This document shows positions 1 through 7,022 of a stretch of DNA of 9,481 nt, piece after piece. The notes below the pieces were generated by a model. It made no database searches and was not told where the DNA came from. It worked only from the letters and a program-made list of their open reading frames with translations. The DNA comes from Thermoplasmata archaeon (GTDB lineage Archaea > Thermoplasmatota > E2 > DHVEG-1 > B18-G2): NCBI GenBank assembly GCA_003651105.1, contig QMTN01000005.1, forward strand, positions 1 to 9,481, in the 5' to 3' direction. Position 1 is the stretch's first letter. The number at the start of each line of letters is the position of its first letter. Position numbers and translations under genes: made by a program.

Positions 1-480
1 GAATATGCCCTCGATACCCGCTATCCTCGTTATCAAACCCATTCCCGTTACCTCTCCAAGAGCAAGGAGCCAGAAGAGGATCGCCAGGCTCAGGAAAACC
101 ACCTGTGAGGCTCTGCTGATCTTAAGGGTTGAGAGGAACATCATGAAGGTGAACAGCCCCCACATGAAGAGATAAGATGCCATCGCCACCTTGCTCGGGG
201 AAGGCACATCGAGGGCTGATGGTAACAGGATTATTGCAACCAACGATAGCCAGAACAGACCGTACGAGCAAAAAGCGGTCGTTCCGAAGGTGTTTCCCCT
301 TCTGAACTCCATGAGACCTGCAAATACCTGAGCCAGCCCACCGTAGAAGATGCCCATCGCCAGGATCATCGATCCCAAATCAAACAAGCCCGCGTTGTGC
401 AGATTCAGAAGAACAGTTGTCATCCCGAAACCCATCAACCCAAGGGGTGCTGGATTCGATAGAAGATTCTTCTCTGCCAC
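1..480 (-). CDS. satP: Acetate uptake transporter, SatP/YaaH (GPR1/FUN34) family, 3' end cut by window edge
   Basis: Reading the minus strand from a GTG at 480 gives 160 codons with no stop before the window edge. The family is recognised from the N-terminal NPAPLGL motif (residues 9-15), then GFGMTT (17-22), LNLHN (25-29), GIFYGGLAQ (43-51), [14 protein letters not shown] (53-66) and SYGLFW (72-77). Hydrophobic stretches are spaced as in this six-helix inner-membrane family, known for acetate/succinate:proton symport. E. coli SatP has 188 residues, so about 30 C-terminal residues probably lie outside the window. The start is uncertain. GTG at 480 follows a purine-rich GGTGGGAGGA, which could act as a Shine-Dalgarno. 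An in-frame GTG at 489 would suit a leaderless transcript from the TATA-like box at 511-520. The family call is firm; the exact substrate is inferred. The sequence looks strikingly like the bacterial members. Confidence 0.93.
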   Translation of the reverse strand, partial: MAEKNLLSNPAPLGLMGFGMTTVLLNLHNAGLFDLGSMILAMGIFYGGLAQVFAGLMEFRRGNTFGTTAFCSYGLFWLSLVAIILLPSALDVPSPSKVAMASYLFMWGLFTFMMFLSTLKISRASQVVFLSLAILFWLLALGEVTGMGLITRIAGIEGIF

Positions 481-510
481 TCCTCCCACCGAGAAAGAGA
501 ATAAAGAGGA

Positions 511-520
511 GATTTAAAAT
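511..520 (-). promoter_or_regulatory. TATA-like box upstream of satP
   Basis: The minus strand reads ATTTTAAATC here, in the 54-base gap between the preceding gene's stop at 535 and the satP start. Archaeal transcription normally starts about 25-27 bases downstream of the box centre, which predicts a start near 488-490. The transcript would then have no leader (GTG 489) or about 9 bases (GTG 480). Assignment is by position and AT-richness only. Confidence 0.5.
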
Positions 521-534
521 CCTGACGAATTGGT

Positions 535-1503
535 TCAGCGTCTGCACCTTACGATGACAGCTATCAGGGCTATCAAAAGTACGAGTATCACCACACCCTC
601 TATGATAACCATGGTATCTTTAGATATGATCGGCTTCGGCTGACCTTTTATCCTCAGATCCAGATCGATCCCTATGCTCTCTCCTTTCAGCTCCTCGTGA
701 CCCTTCGCGAAGTACGATAGCTCTAGGGGTATAATGTACCTCTCCTCGATCTCCTTTTCATAGCTCTCTATCTCCACCCTGAACCTCAGTATCTTCTTCT
801 CCCCGGGATCTATATCAATAGATCTAGCGAACGTGGTATCGATGGATACGAGCTCTGGTAACTCTTCCGCAGGCTCTATGCTTGCAACTATCTCCATATT
901 TCCTCTGTTCTCAACCTCAACCTCCAGTTCCCTTTCCTCTCCGGGAGAAAGTATCAAGGAGAAATAATCATTGTCCACCTCGACATCTGGATAGAAAGCT
1001 GGCACGATCACTATCTCGCAACTGGCAGAAGATGAGTTTATGTTTCCATTCTTCTCCGCAACCGCTACCAGAACGATCCTGCCCTCCTCAAGTCCAGGTG
1101 CGTCCTTGGATACAATCCTAAACCTTACTCTCGTCTCCAGGGTTACATTCCCTCCAAATATGGAGAGCATGCTCATCTCCGCAGACAGATTCTTTTTCTC
1201 TAACTCGACCTCACACCAGGACGGCTTGCTGGCTATCTCGATATCTATTCTCGTGGGAGAAGGTCTGAGCAGGAAGTAGCCAGCAGGAATAGCCAGCCTG
1301 CCCCAGCTGTAAGATATGGTGAGGTTTGTCTCCATCTCTCTATTCAGTTGAACCTCATAGAAGTAGTCCTCCTCAGCCATCATCTTCAGCTCAGACTTCG
1401 CCCTCAGTAGACCCGCGTGAGCATTTTCGGGAGCTATCTGTAGGATCAGGGCGAGAAAGGAGATCATCCATATAGCTATAAACGACCTCCTGATCTTGCT
1501 CAT
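535..1503 (-). CDS. Secreted, C-terminally membrane-anchored protein with Ig-like beta domains (function unknown)
   Basis: This is a 322-residue protein with no specific function that I recognise. It has an N-terminal signal peptide (basic MSKIRR, hydrophobic core about 8-23, likely cleavage after AHA at 28-30). A predominantly beta extracellular part follows, and one transmembrane helix at about 298-317 ends in RCRR, giving a type I topology with the bulk outside the cell. Residues about 180-285 have the SPGEE..LEVEVENRGN pattern, followed by IDPGEKK, typical of CARDB/NEW3-like Ig-fold domains found in archaeal surface proteins. N-glycosylation sequons lie at N60, N105, N119 and N156. C97 and C162 could form a disulfide. 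The frame extends to an ATG at 1527, but that ATG sits only a few bases past the TATA-like box at 1531-1543, so ATG 1503 is the likely start. It follows valS by 67 bases but appears to have its own promoter. A role in the cell envelope is inference. Confidence 0.8.
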   Translation of the reverse strand: MSKIRRSFIAIWMISFLALILQIAPENAHAGLLRAKSELKMMAEEDYFYEVQLNREMETNLTISYSWGRLAIPAGYFLLRPSPTRIDIEIASKPSWCEVELEKKNLSAEMSMLSIFGGNVTLETRVRFRIVSKDAPGLEEGRIVLVAVAEKNGNINSSSASCEIVIVPAFYPDVEVDNDYFSLILSPGEERELEVEVENRGNMEIVASIEPAEELPELVSIDTTFARSIDIDPGEKKILRFRVEIESYEKEIEERYIIPLELSYFAKGHEELKGESIGIDLDLRIKGQPKPIISKDTMVIIEGVVILVLLIALIAVIVRCRR

Positions 1504-1530
1504 GGCTATCGTTTTAATTATGACCATGAT

Positions 1531-1543
1531 TATATAAAAATTT
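1531..1543 (-). promoter_or_regulatory. TATA box for the secreted membrane protein; decides the start codon
   Basis: On the minus strand this reads TTTTTATATAATC, the best TATA match in the gap after valS. A transcription start about 26 bases downstream falls near 1508-1511. That is just before ATG 1503 and beyond the upstream in-frame ATG at 1527, so the shorter protein is favoured. The T-run at its 5' side could also help end valS transcription, since archaeal terminators are often simple T-tracts. That second role is speculative. Confidence 0.6.
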
Positions 1544-1570
1544 TGTTGTTCAAATATTGTAGCTCTATAC

Positions 1571-4246
1571 TCATCTGGCTACTGGTATCGCGATGATAGA
1601 TCCATTCACCTCAAGGATGTCCACATCCTCTCCTTTCACGGAGTGGGAGAACTCGAAATCTAGATCATCGAATGTTAATTCAAAGCCATTCAGTTTGATC
1701 ACGCCCTTGTTCACCATTTCCCTGTACAGCCTTTCCGGATCCTCCCTCTCGATCATCTTGTACAGATCCCTCGCCTTCTCCCTGTATCTTCTGCCGATGG
1801 ATGCGAACCTCGGTTTCACCTTGATAGCCCTCTTCTCTATCCTCTCAATCTCTCCGGATATGATGAGCTCGCCTATGTTCAGGGTAGATACTATGTCTTC
1901 TCTGCAATCCTCGATGAGTTTTGTCTTATCAGAGAATATCATGACCTTCTCCATGGGAGCATTCAGGGCTATGCCCCTCTCTCCCTTCCATCTCCTTATG
2001 GCCGAGATGATCTCCTTGATGAACTCTCCATTTTTCTCTGCGAGCTCATCTATCAGGATCTCTTCAGGCCAGTCAGATACATGGATGCTCTCTTTCCCCT
2101 CCTTATCCTTGTAGTATCTGTGGTAGATCTCTTCCGTTATATGGGGGAAGAATGGGGCGAAGAGCTTTATCATTCCGAGTCCAACGTTGTAGATGGCAAA
2201 ACCTATACTTTCCATGTGTTTGCCACGGTAAAGGAGGTTCTTGACCATCTCGATGTAGTGATCCGCAAGCTCATGCCAAAGGAAGTACTCCATCTCCTTC
2301 ATGGCTTGAGAGAACTCAAACCTGTCCATGAGCTCCGTGCATCTCTTCACCAGCTTACTGTACTTGGTCAGGATCCATCTGTCCATGAGTCTCAGCTCAT
2401 CCGGCATCTTTGGTTTTTCCTTCGGCAGGAACTGGGATATGAATCTCTCAACGTTCCATATCTTTTTCAGCAATCTTCTTCCCCTGACGACATCCTTTCT
2501 TCTGAAGGGATTATCCTCTCCAAGTGAGCAGCTTGCAGCATAGCACCTGAAGGCATCGGCACCATGCTCATCTATGATCTCAAGAGGATCTATGACGTTA
2601 CCGAGGCTCGCATGCATGGGCGTACCATCCTCTGATAGTATGAAACCTCCCATCATTATGCTCTCAAAGGGTTTCTTTCCGGTGAGCAAGGCGCACCTAA
2701 GGATGGTGTAGAAAGCCCACGTCCTTATTATATCGTGAGCCTGGGGTCTGAGACTCATCGGGTACAGTTTCTTGAAGAGTTTCTCGTCCCTGTGCCAGAA
2801 TGTATTGTAAAGGGGAGATATAGAGGAGTCCATCCATGTATCAAAAACTTCTTCACTCCCCTTGAGCCTTCCACCACACTTTGGGCATTTATCAACAGGG
2901 GGTGGATCTCTCGTTGGATCCACATAGCAATCTTCTTTTCTCGCGAGAACAACATTCCCGCAGTTCTCGCATTCCCATACAGGAATGGGCGTAGCAAAGT
3001 ATCTCTGTCTGGATATGACCCAGTCCCATTCGAGAGAGTTGACCCATTCCTCGAGCCTCTTCTTCATGTACTCCGGATACCACCTTATCTCGTTGCTTAT
3101 CTTCAGAACCAGATCCTTGAAAGGTATCACCTTCAGAAACCACTGCTTGGTCAGGATGAACTCGATGGGCGTTTTGCACCTCCAGCACACGCCGACGCTC
3201 TGCTTCAACGGCTCCTTCTTAACAAGATATCCCTCTCTCTCGAGATCCTCCAAAATCCTTTTTCTCGCATCCTCTATCTTCAATCCTCGATATCTCCCGC
3301 ATATCTCCGTCATCCTTCCCTCTTCATCTATGCACATCTCCATCCTCAAATTGTACTTGAAGACCCATCTCAGGTCTTCCTTATCACCTATGGTACATAT
3401 CATCACTATTCCCGTACCAAAATTCGGATCAACAGATTCATCTGCAACTATCTTTACCTCCTTATCAAAGAACGGAACCCTCAGCACCTGATCAACGAGC
3501 CAAGGCGCCCTCTCATCCTTTGGATGAATCCCAACTATCTGACAGCTTGGAAGCATCTCGGGTCTAGTGGTTGCGATCTCCACATAGAAACCTCTCTCAT
3601 CCTTACCTATACCATGGTACTTCAGCACCTGCTCGGGTTGTTCATCTTTGAAATAGAACTTTATCGTGTTTAACGTCGTTTCTCTCTCGATGTACTGAAT
3701 CTCGGCATCAGCCATTGCTGTCATGCAGCGTGGACACCAGTTTACCGGAAACTCTCCCCTGTAGATCAATCCCTTCTCGTACATCTCTATGAACGATATC
3801 TGGGTGAGCCTCCTGTAGTACTCTGCATCGGTCTGGTAGTAGATGGTTGGATCCATGCTTTCTCCAAGTTTGATGTACTGCTCTTTCATCTTTTCTATAT
3901 TCTTTTGAGCAAATTCTGAGCAGAGCTTTATGAACTCATGCCTGTCTATATCCTTCCTGGTTATTCCGAGCTTCCTCTCGACCCTTTCCTCTATGGGTAT
4001 ACCATTGACATCAAAACAGAGGGGAAAGAACACGTTGTAACCCCTCATCCTCTTGTACCTTGCAACAAAATCTATATGCGTATAATGAACCGCATGCCCG
4101 GCATGCAGGGGGCCGGATGCATATCTTGGAGGAACATCTATGCTGTAGACGGGTTTATCGCTGTCAAAATCAAAGTGATATATCTTCATCTTTTGCCATC
4201 TTTCCTGCCACTTCCTCTCTATCTCTTTCTGGTCATAATCCGTCAT
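1571..4246 (-). CDS. valS: Valyl-tRNA synthetase, archaeal type, with altered KMSKS loop
   Basis: The 891-residue cytoplasmic class Ia enzyme attaches valine to tRNA-Val. The HIGH motif is HAGH (48-51) within SGPLHAGHA. The editing (CP1) domain lies about 187-345, with TTRPE (227-231 region) and GTGIVMICTIGDKED (277-291), the form usual in archaeal ValRS, including the acidic residue used in hydrolysing Thr-tRNA-Val. Four Cys pairs suit zinc binding: C171/C174, C354/C357, C426/C429 and C454/C457. WDWVISRQRYFATPIPVW (407-424) and DTWMDSSISPL (469-479) are class Ia ValRS signatures. The anticodon-binding helices start near 620. The KMSKS position reads PMHAS (543-547), followed by LGNVIDP, so both signature lysines are missing. 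That is odd because everything else looks intact. There is no clear Shine-Dalgarno before ATG 4246, and the TATA-like box at 4274-4282 implies a very short leader. IleRS and LeuRS were considered, but the motif wording fits ValRS best. Confidence 0.95.
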   Translation of the reverse strand: MTDYDQKEIERKWQERWQKMKIYHFDFDSDKPVYSIDVPPRYASGPLHAGHAVHYTHIDFVARYKRMRGYNVFFPLCFDVNGIPIEERVERKLGITRKDIDRHEFIKLCSEFAQKNIEKMKEQYIKLGESMDPTIYYQTDAEYYRRLTQISFIEMYEKGLIYRGEFPVNWCPRCMTAMADAEIQYIERETTLNTIKFYFKDEQPEQVLKYHGIGKDERGFYVEIATTRPEMLPSCQIVGIHPKDERAPWLVDQVLRVPFFDKEVKIVADESVDPNFGTGIVMICTIGDKEDLRWVFKYNLRMEMCIDEEGRMTEICGRYRGLKIEDARKRILEDLEREGYLVKKEPLKQSVGVCWRCKTPIEFILTKQWFLKVIPFKDLVLKISNEIRWYPEYMKKRLEEWVNSLEWDWVISRQRYFATPIPVWECENCGNVVLARKEDCYVDPTRDPPPVDKCPKCGGRLKGSEEVFDTWMDSSISPLYNTFWHRDEKLFKKLYPMSLRPQAHDIIRTWAFYTILRCALLTGKKPFESIMMGGFILSEDGTPMHASLGNVIDPLEIIDEHGADAFRCYAASCSLGEDNPFRRKDVVRGRRLLKKIWNVERFISQFLPKEKPKMPDELRLMDRWILTKYSKLVKRCTELMDRFEFSQAMKEMEYFLWHELADHYIEMVKNLLYRGKHMESIGFAIYNVGLGMIKLFAPFFPHITEEIYHRYYKDKEGKESIHVSDWPEEILIDELAEKNGEFIKEIISAIRRWKGERGIALNAPMEKVMIFSDKTKLIEDCREDIVSTLNIGELIISGEIERIEKRAIKVKPRFASIGRRYREKARDLYKMIEREDPERLYREMVNKGVIKLNGFELTFDDLDFEFSHSVKGEDVDILEVNGSIIAIPVAR

Positions 4247-4254
4247 ATCGGGTT

Positions 4255-4268
4255 ACCGTTGAAACGGT
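4255..4268. repeat. 14-bp palindrome at the predicted valS transcription start (possible operator)
   Basis: ACCGTT-GA-AACGGT is a perfect 6-bp inverted repeat with a 2-base centre. It lies 9 bases upstream of the valS ATG and just downstream of the valS TATA-like box, so it covers the predicted transcription start. A repressor bound here could block valS initiation. No known regulator motif is recognised, and a chance palindrome of this size is possible. Confidence 0.4.
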
Positions 4269-4273
4269 TGTAA

Positions 4274-4282
4274 CTTATAAAG
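4274..4282 (-). promoter_or_regulatory. TATA-like box for valS
   Basis: The minus strand reads CTTTATAAG, centred about 32 bases upstream of the valS ATG. A start about 27 bases downstream, near 4251, leaves a leader of roughly 5 bases. The element is nearly symmetrical. On the plus strand it shares the 9-mer TAACTTATA (4271-4279) with the nadX promoter (4308-4316). Confidence 0.5.
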
Positions 4283-4307
4283 GTTGTGCAGACCCTATGC
4301 AATCAGA

Positions 4308-4318
4308 TAACTTATATA
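4308..4318 (+). promoter_or_regulatory. TATA-like box for the nadX-tgtA operon
   Basis: TAACTTATATA lies with its centre about 35 bases before the nadX ATG at 4349, predicting a transcription start near 4340. The nine bases TAACTTATA repeat the sequence at 4271-4279 exactly. The position is consistent with an archaeal promoter; the assignment rests on sequence and spacing only. Confidence 0.5.
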
Positions 4319-4348
4319 CTAGATGGGTTATCGAGATTCGGTGATCCC

Positions 4349-5116
4349 ATGATACTCGGAATCATCGGCTGTGGAGCGATAGGTAGTGATATTGCTCTCT
4401 TCGCCGATGAACTCGATGATATAGAGACGATCTACCTCTATGACAAGGTTAAGGAAGCTGAGAACAGACTGGCGGGCAGGATAAAGAAGGGGAGGATAGC
4501 AAGGGATATCGATGAGTTGATCGAGCGGAGTGATGTTGTCTTTGAGTGTGCATCTCAAGAAGCGGTATACCAGTACAGCGAGAAGGTACTGAGGGCTGGC
4601 AAGGATCTGGTCATCATGAGCGTAGGAGCCCTCCTGGATGATGAGTTGAGGGAGAGGCTTGCTGGGATAGCGAAGGAGAAGAGGTGCAAGATATACTTAC
4701 CTTCCGGAGCCCTCTGTGGTATCGATGGTATATCTGCAGCGAGGATAGGGGGTTTGAGCGAGGTTACCTTGGTGACAACCAAGCCTCCAGAATCCTTTGG
4801 GAGAAAGGATGAAGAGAGGGTTGTTCTCTATCATGGACCAGCGAGGGAAGCTGTCAAGCTTTTTCCCCAGAACATAAATGTTGCCGCCTGCGTCTCCCTT
4901 GCCGGGATAGGTTCAGATAAAACGGAGGTGAAGATCGTTTCCGATCCGGTCGCAGCGAGGATCCATCACAAGGTTCTTGCTCATGGAAGGTTTGGGAGGC
5001 TGAGGGCAGAGGTCGAGAACATGCCCAATCCAAAGAATCCGAAATCGAGCTATCTTGCATCTCTATCTGCAATGGCGATACTGAAAAGAATCATCGATCC
5101 GATCCAGATAGGATGA
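4349..5116 (+). CDS. nadX: L-aspartate dehydrogenase (NAD biosynthesis)
   Basis: The 255-residue protein belongs to the AspDH family, which oxidises L-aspartate to iminoaspartate with NAD(P)+. In archaea and Thermotoga this replaces L-aspartate oxidase as the first step of de novo NAD synthesis, feeding quinolinate synthase NadA. The N-terminus is a Rossmann fold with GCGAIG (8-13 region) and an acidic residue after strand 2 (D32, in LYDK), compatible with NAD binding. Family signatures include LPSGALCGIDGISAA (117-131), the TTKPP loop (143-147), QNINVAACVSLAG (174-186), the catalytic-region HH at 206-207 and the late NPKSS (230-234). The frame extends upstream to 4286, but that would add 21 residues before the Rossmann strand. 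ATG 4349 is preceded by GGTGAT (4340-4345), complementary to the archaeal 16S 3' end. The gene overlaps tgtA by 4 bases. Homoserine dehydrogenase is unlikely because of the short length and the family motifs. Confidence 0.93.
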   Translation: MILGIIGCGAIGSDIALFADELDDIETIYLYDKVKEAENRLAGRIKKGRIARDIDELIERSDVVFECASQEAVYQYSEKVLRAGKDLVIMSVGALLDDELRERLAGIAKEKRCKIYLPSGALCGIDGISAARIGGLSEVTLVTTKPPESFGRKDEERVVLYHGPAREAVKLFPQNINVAACVSLAGIGSDKTEVKIVSDPVAARIHHKVLAHGRFGRLRAEVENMPNPKNPKSSYLASLSAMAILKRIIDPIQIG

Positions 5117-7014
5117 GGTTCGAGCTGAAGGAGAGGGACGGTCTCGCCAGGATATGCATCCTTGAAACGAAACATGCTAAAATAGAGACTCCTGCCCTTC
5201 TCCCGGTTATAAACCCGAACAAGATCTTGATCGAACCAAAGGAATTGAAGAGGCTATTTAATCTCAAGATCCTGATAACCAACTCCTACATCATCTACAG
5301 GAGTGATAGGTTGAGGGAGGATGCCCTTGAAAGGGGCATCCATGAGCTCCTTGACTTTGATGGAGCTATCATGACGGATTCCGGAACATTCCAATCGTAT
5401 GTGTACGGTGACATCGATATTGATCCCCTGGAGATAGTGGATTTCCAGAGGAGGATAGGTAGCGATATAGGAACCATCCTCGATCTCTTCGTTACTCCAG
5501 ATGACAGCTACCCCAAAGCCAGGAAGAAAGTCAAGGAAACCTTGAAGAGAGCAAGGGAGAGCCTGAGAATCAGGGGAGAGATGATCCTATCATGCCCCAT
5601 CCAAGGAGGTCTCTATGATGATCTAAGAAGCTACTGTGCCAGGGAGATAAGCGGGATGGATTGCGAGGTAACACCAATAGGTGGGGTTGTTCCCCTGATG
5701 GAGAACCAGAGGTATGCCGAGCTGGTTAAGGTTATCATATCATCGAGGATGCACCTCTCCCCTTCAAAGGTCGTTCACCTCTTCGGCGCCGGACATCCGA
5801 TAATCTTTCCCATCGCCATAGCCCTGGGTGTGGATCTTCTGGATTCGGCATCTTATGCGAAGTATGCCAGGGATGACAGGATGATCTTCCCTTGGGGCAC
5901 CGAGAAGCTTCAGGATCTCAAGGAGCTACCATGTAACTGTCCCGTCTGCGCGAGAACCGATGTCAAGGATCTCCTCGAGATGGAAAAGGAGGAGAGGGAG
6001 AGGAGACTGGCCCTGCACAATCTGTATGTCTGCTTCTCAGAGATAAGGAGGATAAAGAATGCCATAAGAGATGGCGAGATATGGGAGATCGTCGAGGAGA
6101 AAGCTAGCCAGAATCCCATGCTCATGGATGCACTTAGAGAGTTGAGGGATGAAAGGATCAAGGAATGGCTGGAGAGGTTCGAGAATCTTTCAAAGAGATC
6201 CGCCCTTTTCTACAGGAATACCCACACCCTGCACAGACCGGTGATTTACAGGTACCAGAGGAGGTTGTTGGAAAGATACGTCCCGAGGAGCAGGGAGGTG
6301 GTGTTCATGGAAGAGGTCGAGAAACCTTATGGTAAGGTTTACAGAAAGGTATGGGAGGGGAGCTCGAGCGAGATCTTGGTTGATTCTCCTATAGGACCGG
6401 TTCCGTTACCTCTGGATGAGATGTATCCCATAGCCCAGTCGGTCTTCCCGAGATCGATGGACGAGGAAAGCAAGTCTTCGGCTGAAGAGCTGAAGAGAAA
6501 ACTGCTGGAAAGGTTTGGGATGAAGCCCATAAAGAGACCGAGGAAAGGAAAAAGAGATCTAGATATCGACAGGATCAGGTACACTCTGGATATGCAGTTC
6601 GGAAGAGGAGTATCCGACGTACTGCTGGATGGAGAGATTGATCTGGTGAAATCAAAGACAACCGGAAAGATAAGGAATGTCTATCTGGACGGAAGGCACA
6701 TCCTTTCGATGAGGGCGCACGATGGATTCTTTACCTTAAAGATCGAGGGAGCGAGGATTCTTCATAACTTTTACTCTCCACCCAGGTTCAGGGTGATCAT
6801 CGAAGATGAAGCGATCGATTTCGTGAGGAAGGGAAGGAATGTTTTCTCCAGATTCGTTGTGGATTGTGATTCAAGGCTCAGACCCTTCGATGAGTGTCTG
6901 ATCGTCTCTAAGGATGATGATCTTATAGCTGTTGGAAGAACCTTATTGAACAGAGAGGAGATGCTGGCATTCGAGTATGGTGTGGCGGTCAAGACGAGGG
7001 AGGTATTAAAATAG
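5113..7014 (+). CDS. tgtA: tRNA-guanine(15) transglycosylase (archaeosine synthesis)
   Basis: The 633-residue arcTGT exchanges guanine-15 in the D-loop of archaeal tRNAs for preQ0, the precursor of archaeosine. The TIM-barrel catalytic domain (about 1-345) carries MTDSGTFQ with the likely nucleophile D89, CPIQGG (161-166) and DLLDSASY with D244. The zinc site is C274, C276, C279 and H302. These positions fit, with a constant small offset, those known for Pyrococcus horikoshii TGT. The C-terminal arcTGT region follows, including DSPIGPVPLPLDEMYP (424-439), and a PUA domain at about 555-633 ends the protein. It is thus the undivided form, a little longer than the 582-residue P. horikoshii enzyme. 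The ATG lies inside the nadX stop (ATGA) and no good Shine-Dalgarno is visible, so translation is probably coupled to nadX. No preQ0-synthesis or amidotransferase gene is present in this window. Confidence 0.96.
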   Translation: MRFELKERDGLARICILETKHAKIETPALLPVINPNKILIEPKELKRLFNLKILITNSYIIYRSDRLREDALERGIHELLDFDGAIMTDSGTFQSYVYGDIDIDPLEIVDFQRRIGSDIGTILDLFVTPDDSYPKARKKVKETLKRARESLRIRGEMILSCPIQGGLYDDLRSYCAREISGMDCEVTPIGGVVPLMENQRYAELVKVIISSRMHLSPSKVVHLFGAGHPIIFPIAIALGVDLLDSASYAKYARDDRMIFPWGTEKLQDLKELPCNCPVCARTDVKDLLEMEKEERERRLALHNLYVCFSEIRRIKNAIRDGEIWEIVEEKASQNPMLMDALRELRDERIKEWLERFENLSKRSALFYRNTHTLHRPVIYRYQRRLLERYVPRSREVVFMEEVEKPYGKVYRKVWEGSSSEILVDSPIGPVPLPLDEMYPIAQSVFPRSMDEESKSSAEELKRKLLERFGMKPIKRPRKGKRDLDIDRIRYTLDMQFGRGVSDVLLDGEIDLVKSKTTGKIRNVYLDGRHILSMRAHDGFFTLKIEGARILHNFYSPPRFRVIIEDEAIDFVRKGRNVFSRFVVDCDSRLRPFDECLIVSKDDDLIAVGRTLLNREEMLAFEYGVAVKTREVLK

Positions 7015-7022
7015 AGGGAATA

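Noticed and set aside
1504..1527. Eight-codon N-terminal extension of the secreted protein
   Set aside because: The ATG at 1527 is too close to the TATA box to be transcribed, and the extension spoils a normal signal peptide.
2735..3673. Long plus-strand open frame (312 codons) inside valS
   Set aside because: It lies wholly antisense to well-conserved ValRS sequence, and its translation shows no recognisable motif. It follows from the codon bias of the real gene.
1571..4246. IleRS or LeuRS as identity of the large synthetase
   Set aside because: PVNWCPRCMTAMADAE, GTGIVMICTIGDKED and DTWMDSSISPL are the valine-enzyme forms, and the editing-domain placement also suits ValRS.
4286..4348. Upstream extension of nadX by 21 codons
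   Set aside because: It would precede the Rossmann first strand, covers the TATA-like element and lacks a ribosome site. ATG 4349 has GGTGAT just upstream and gives the normal family length.
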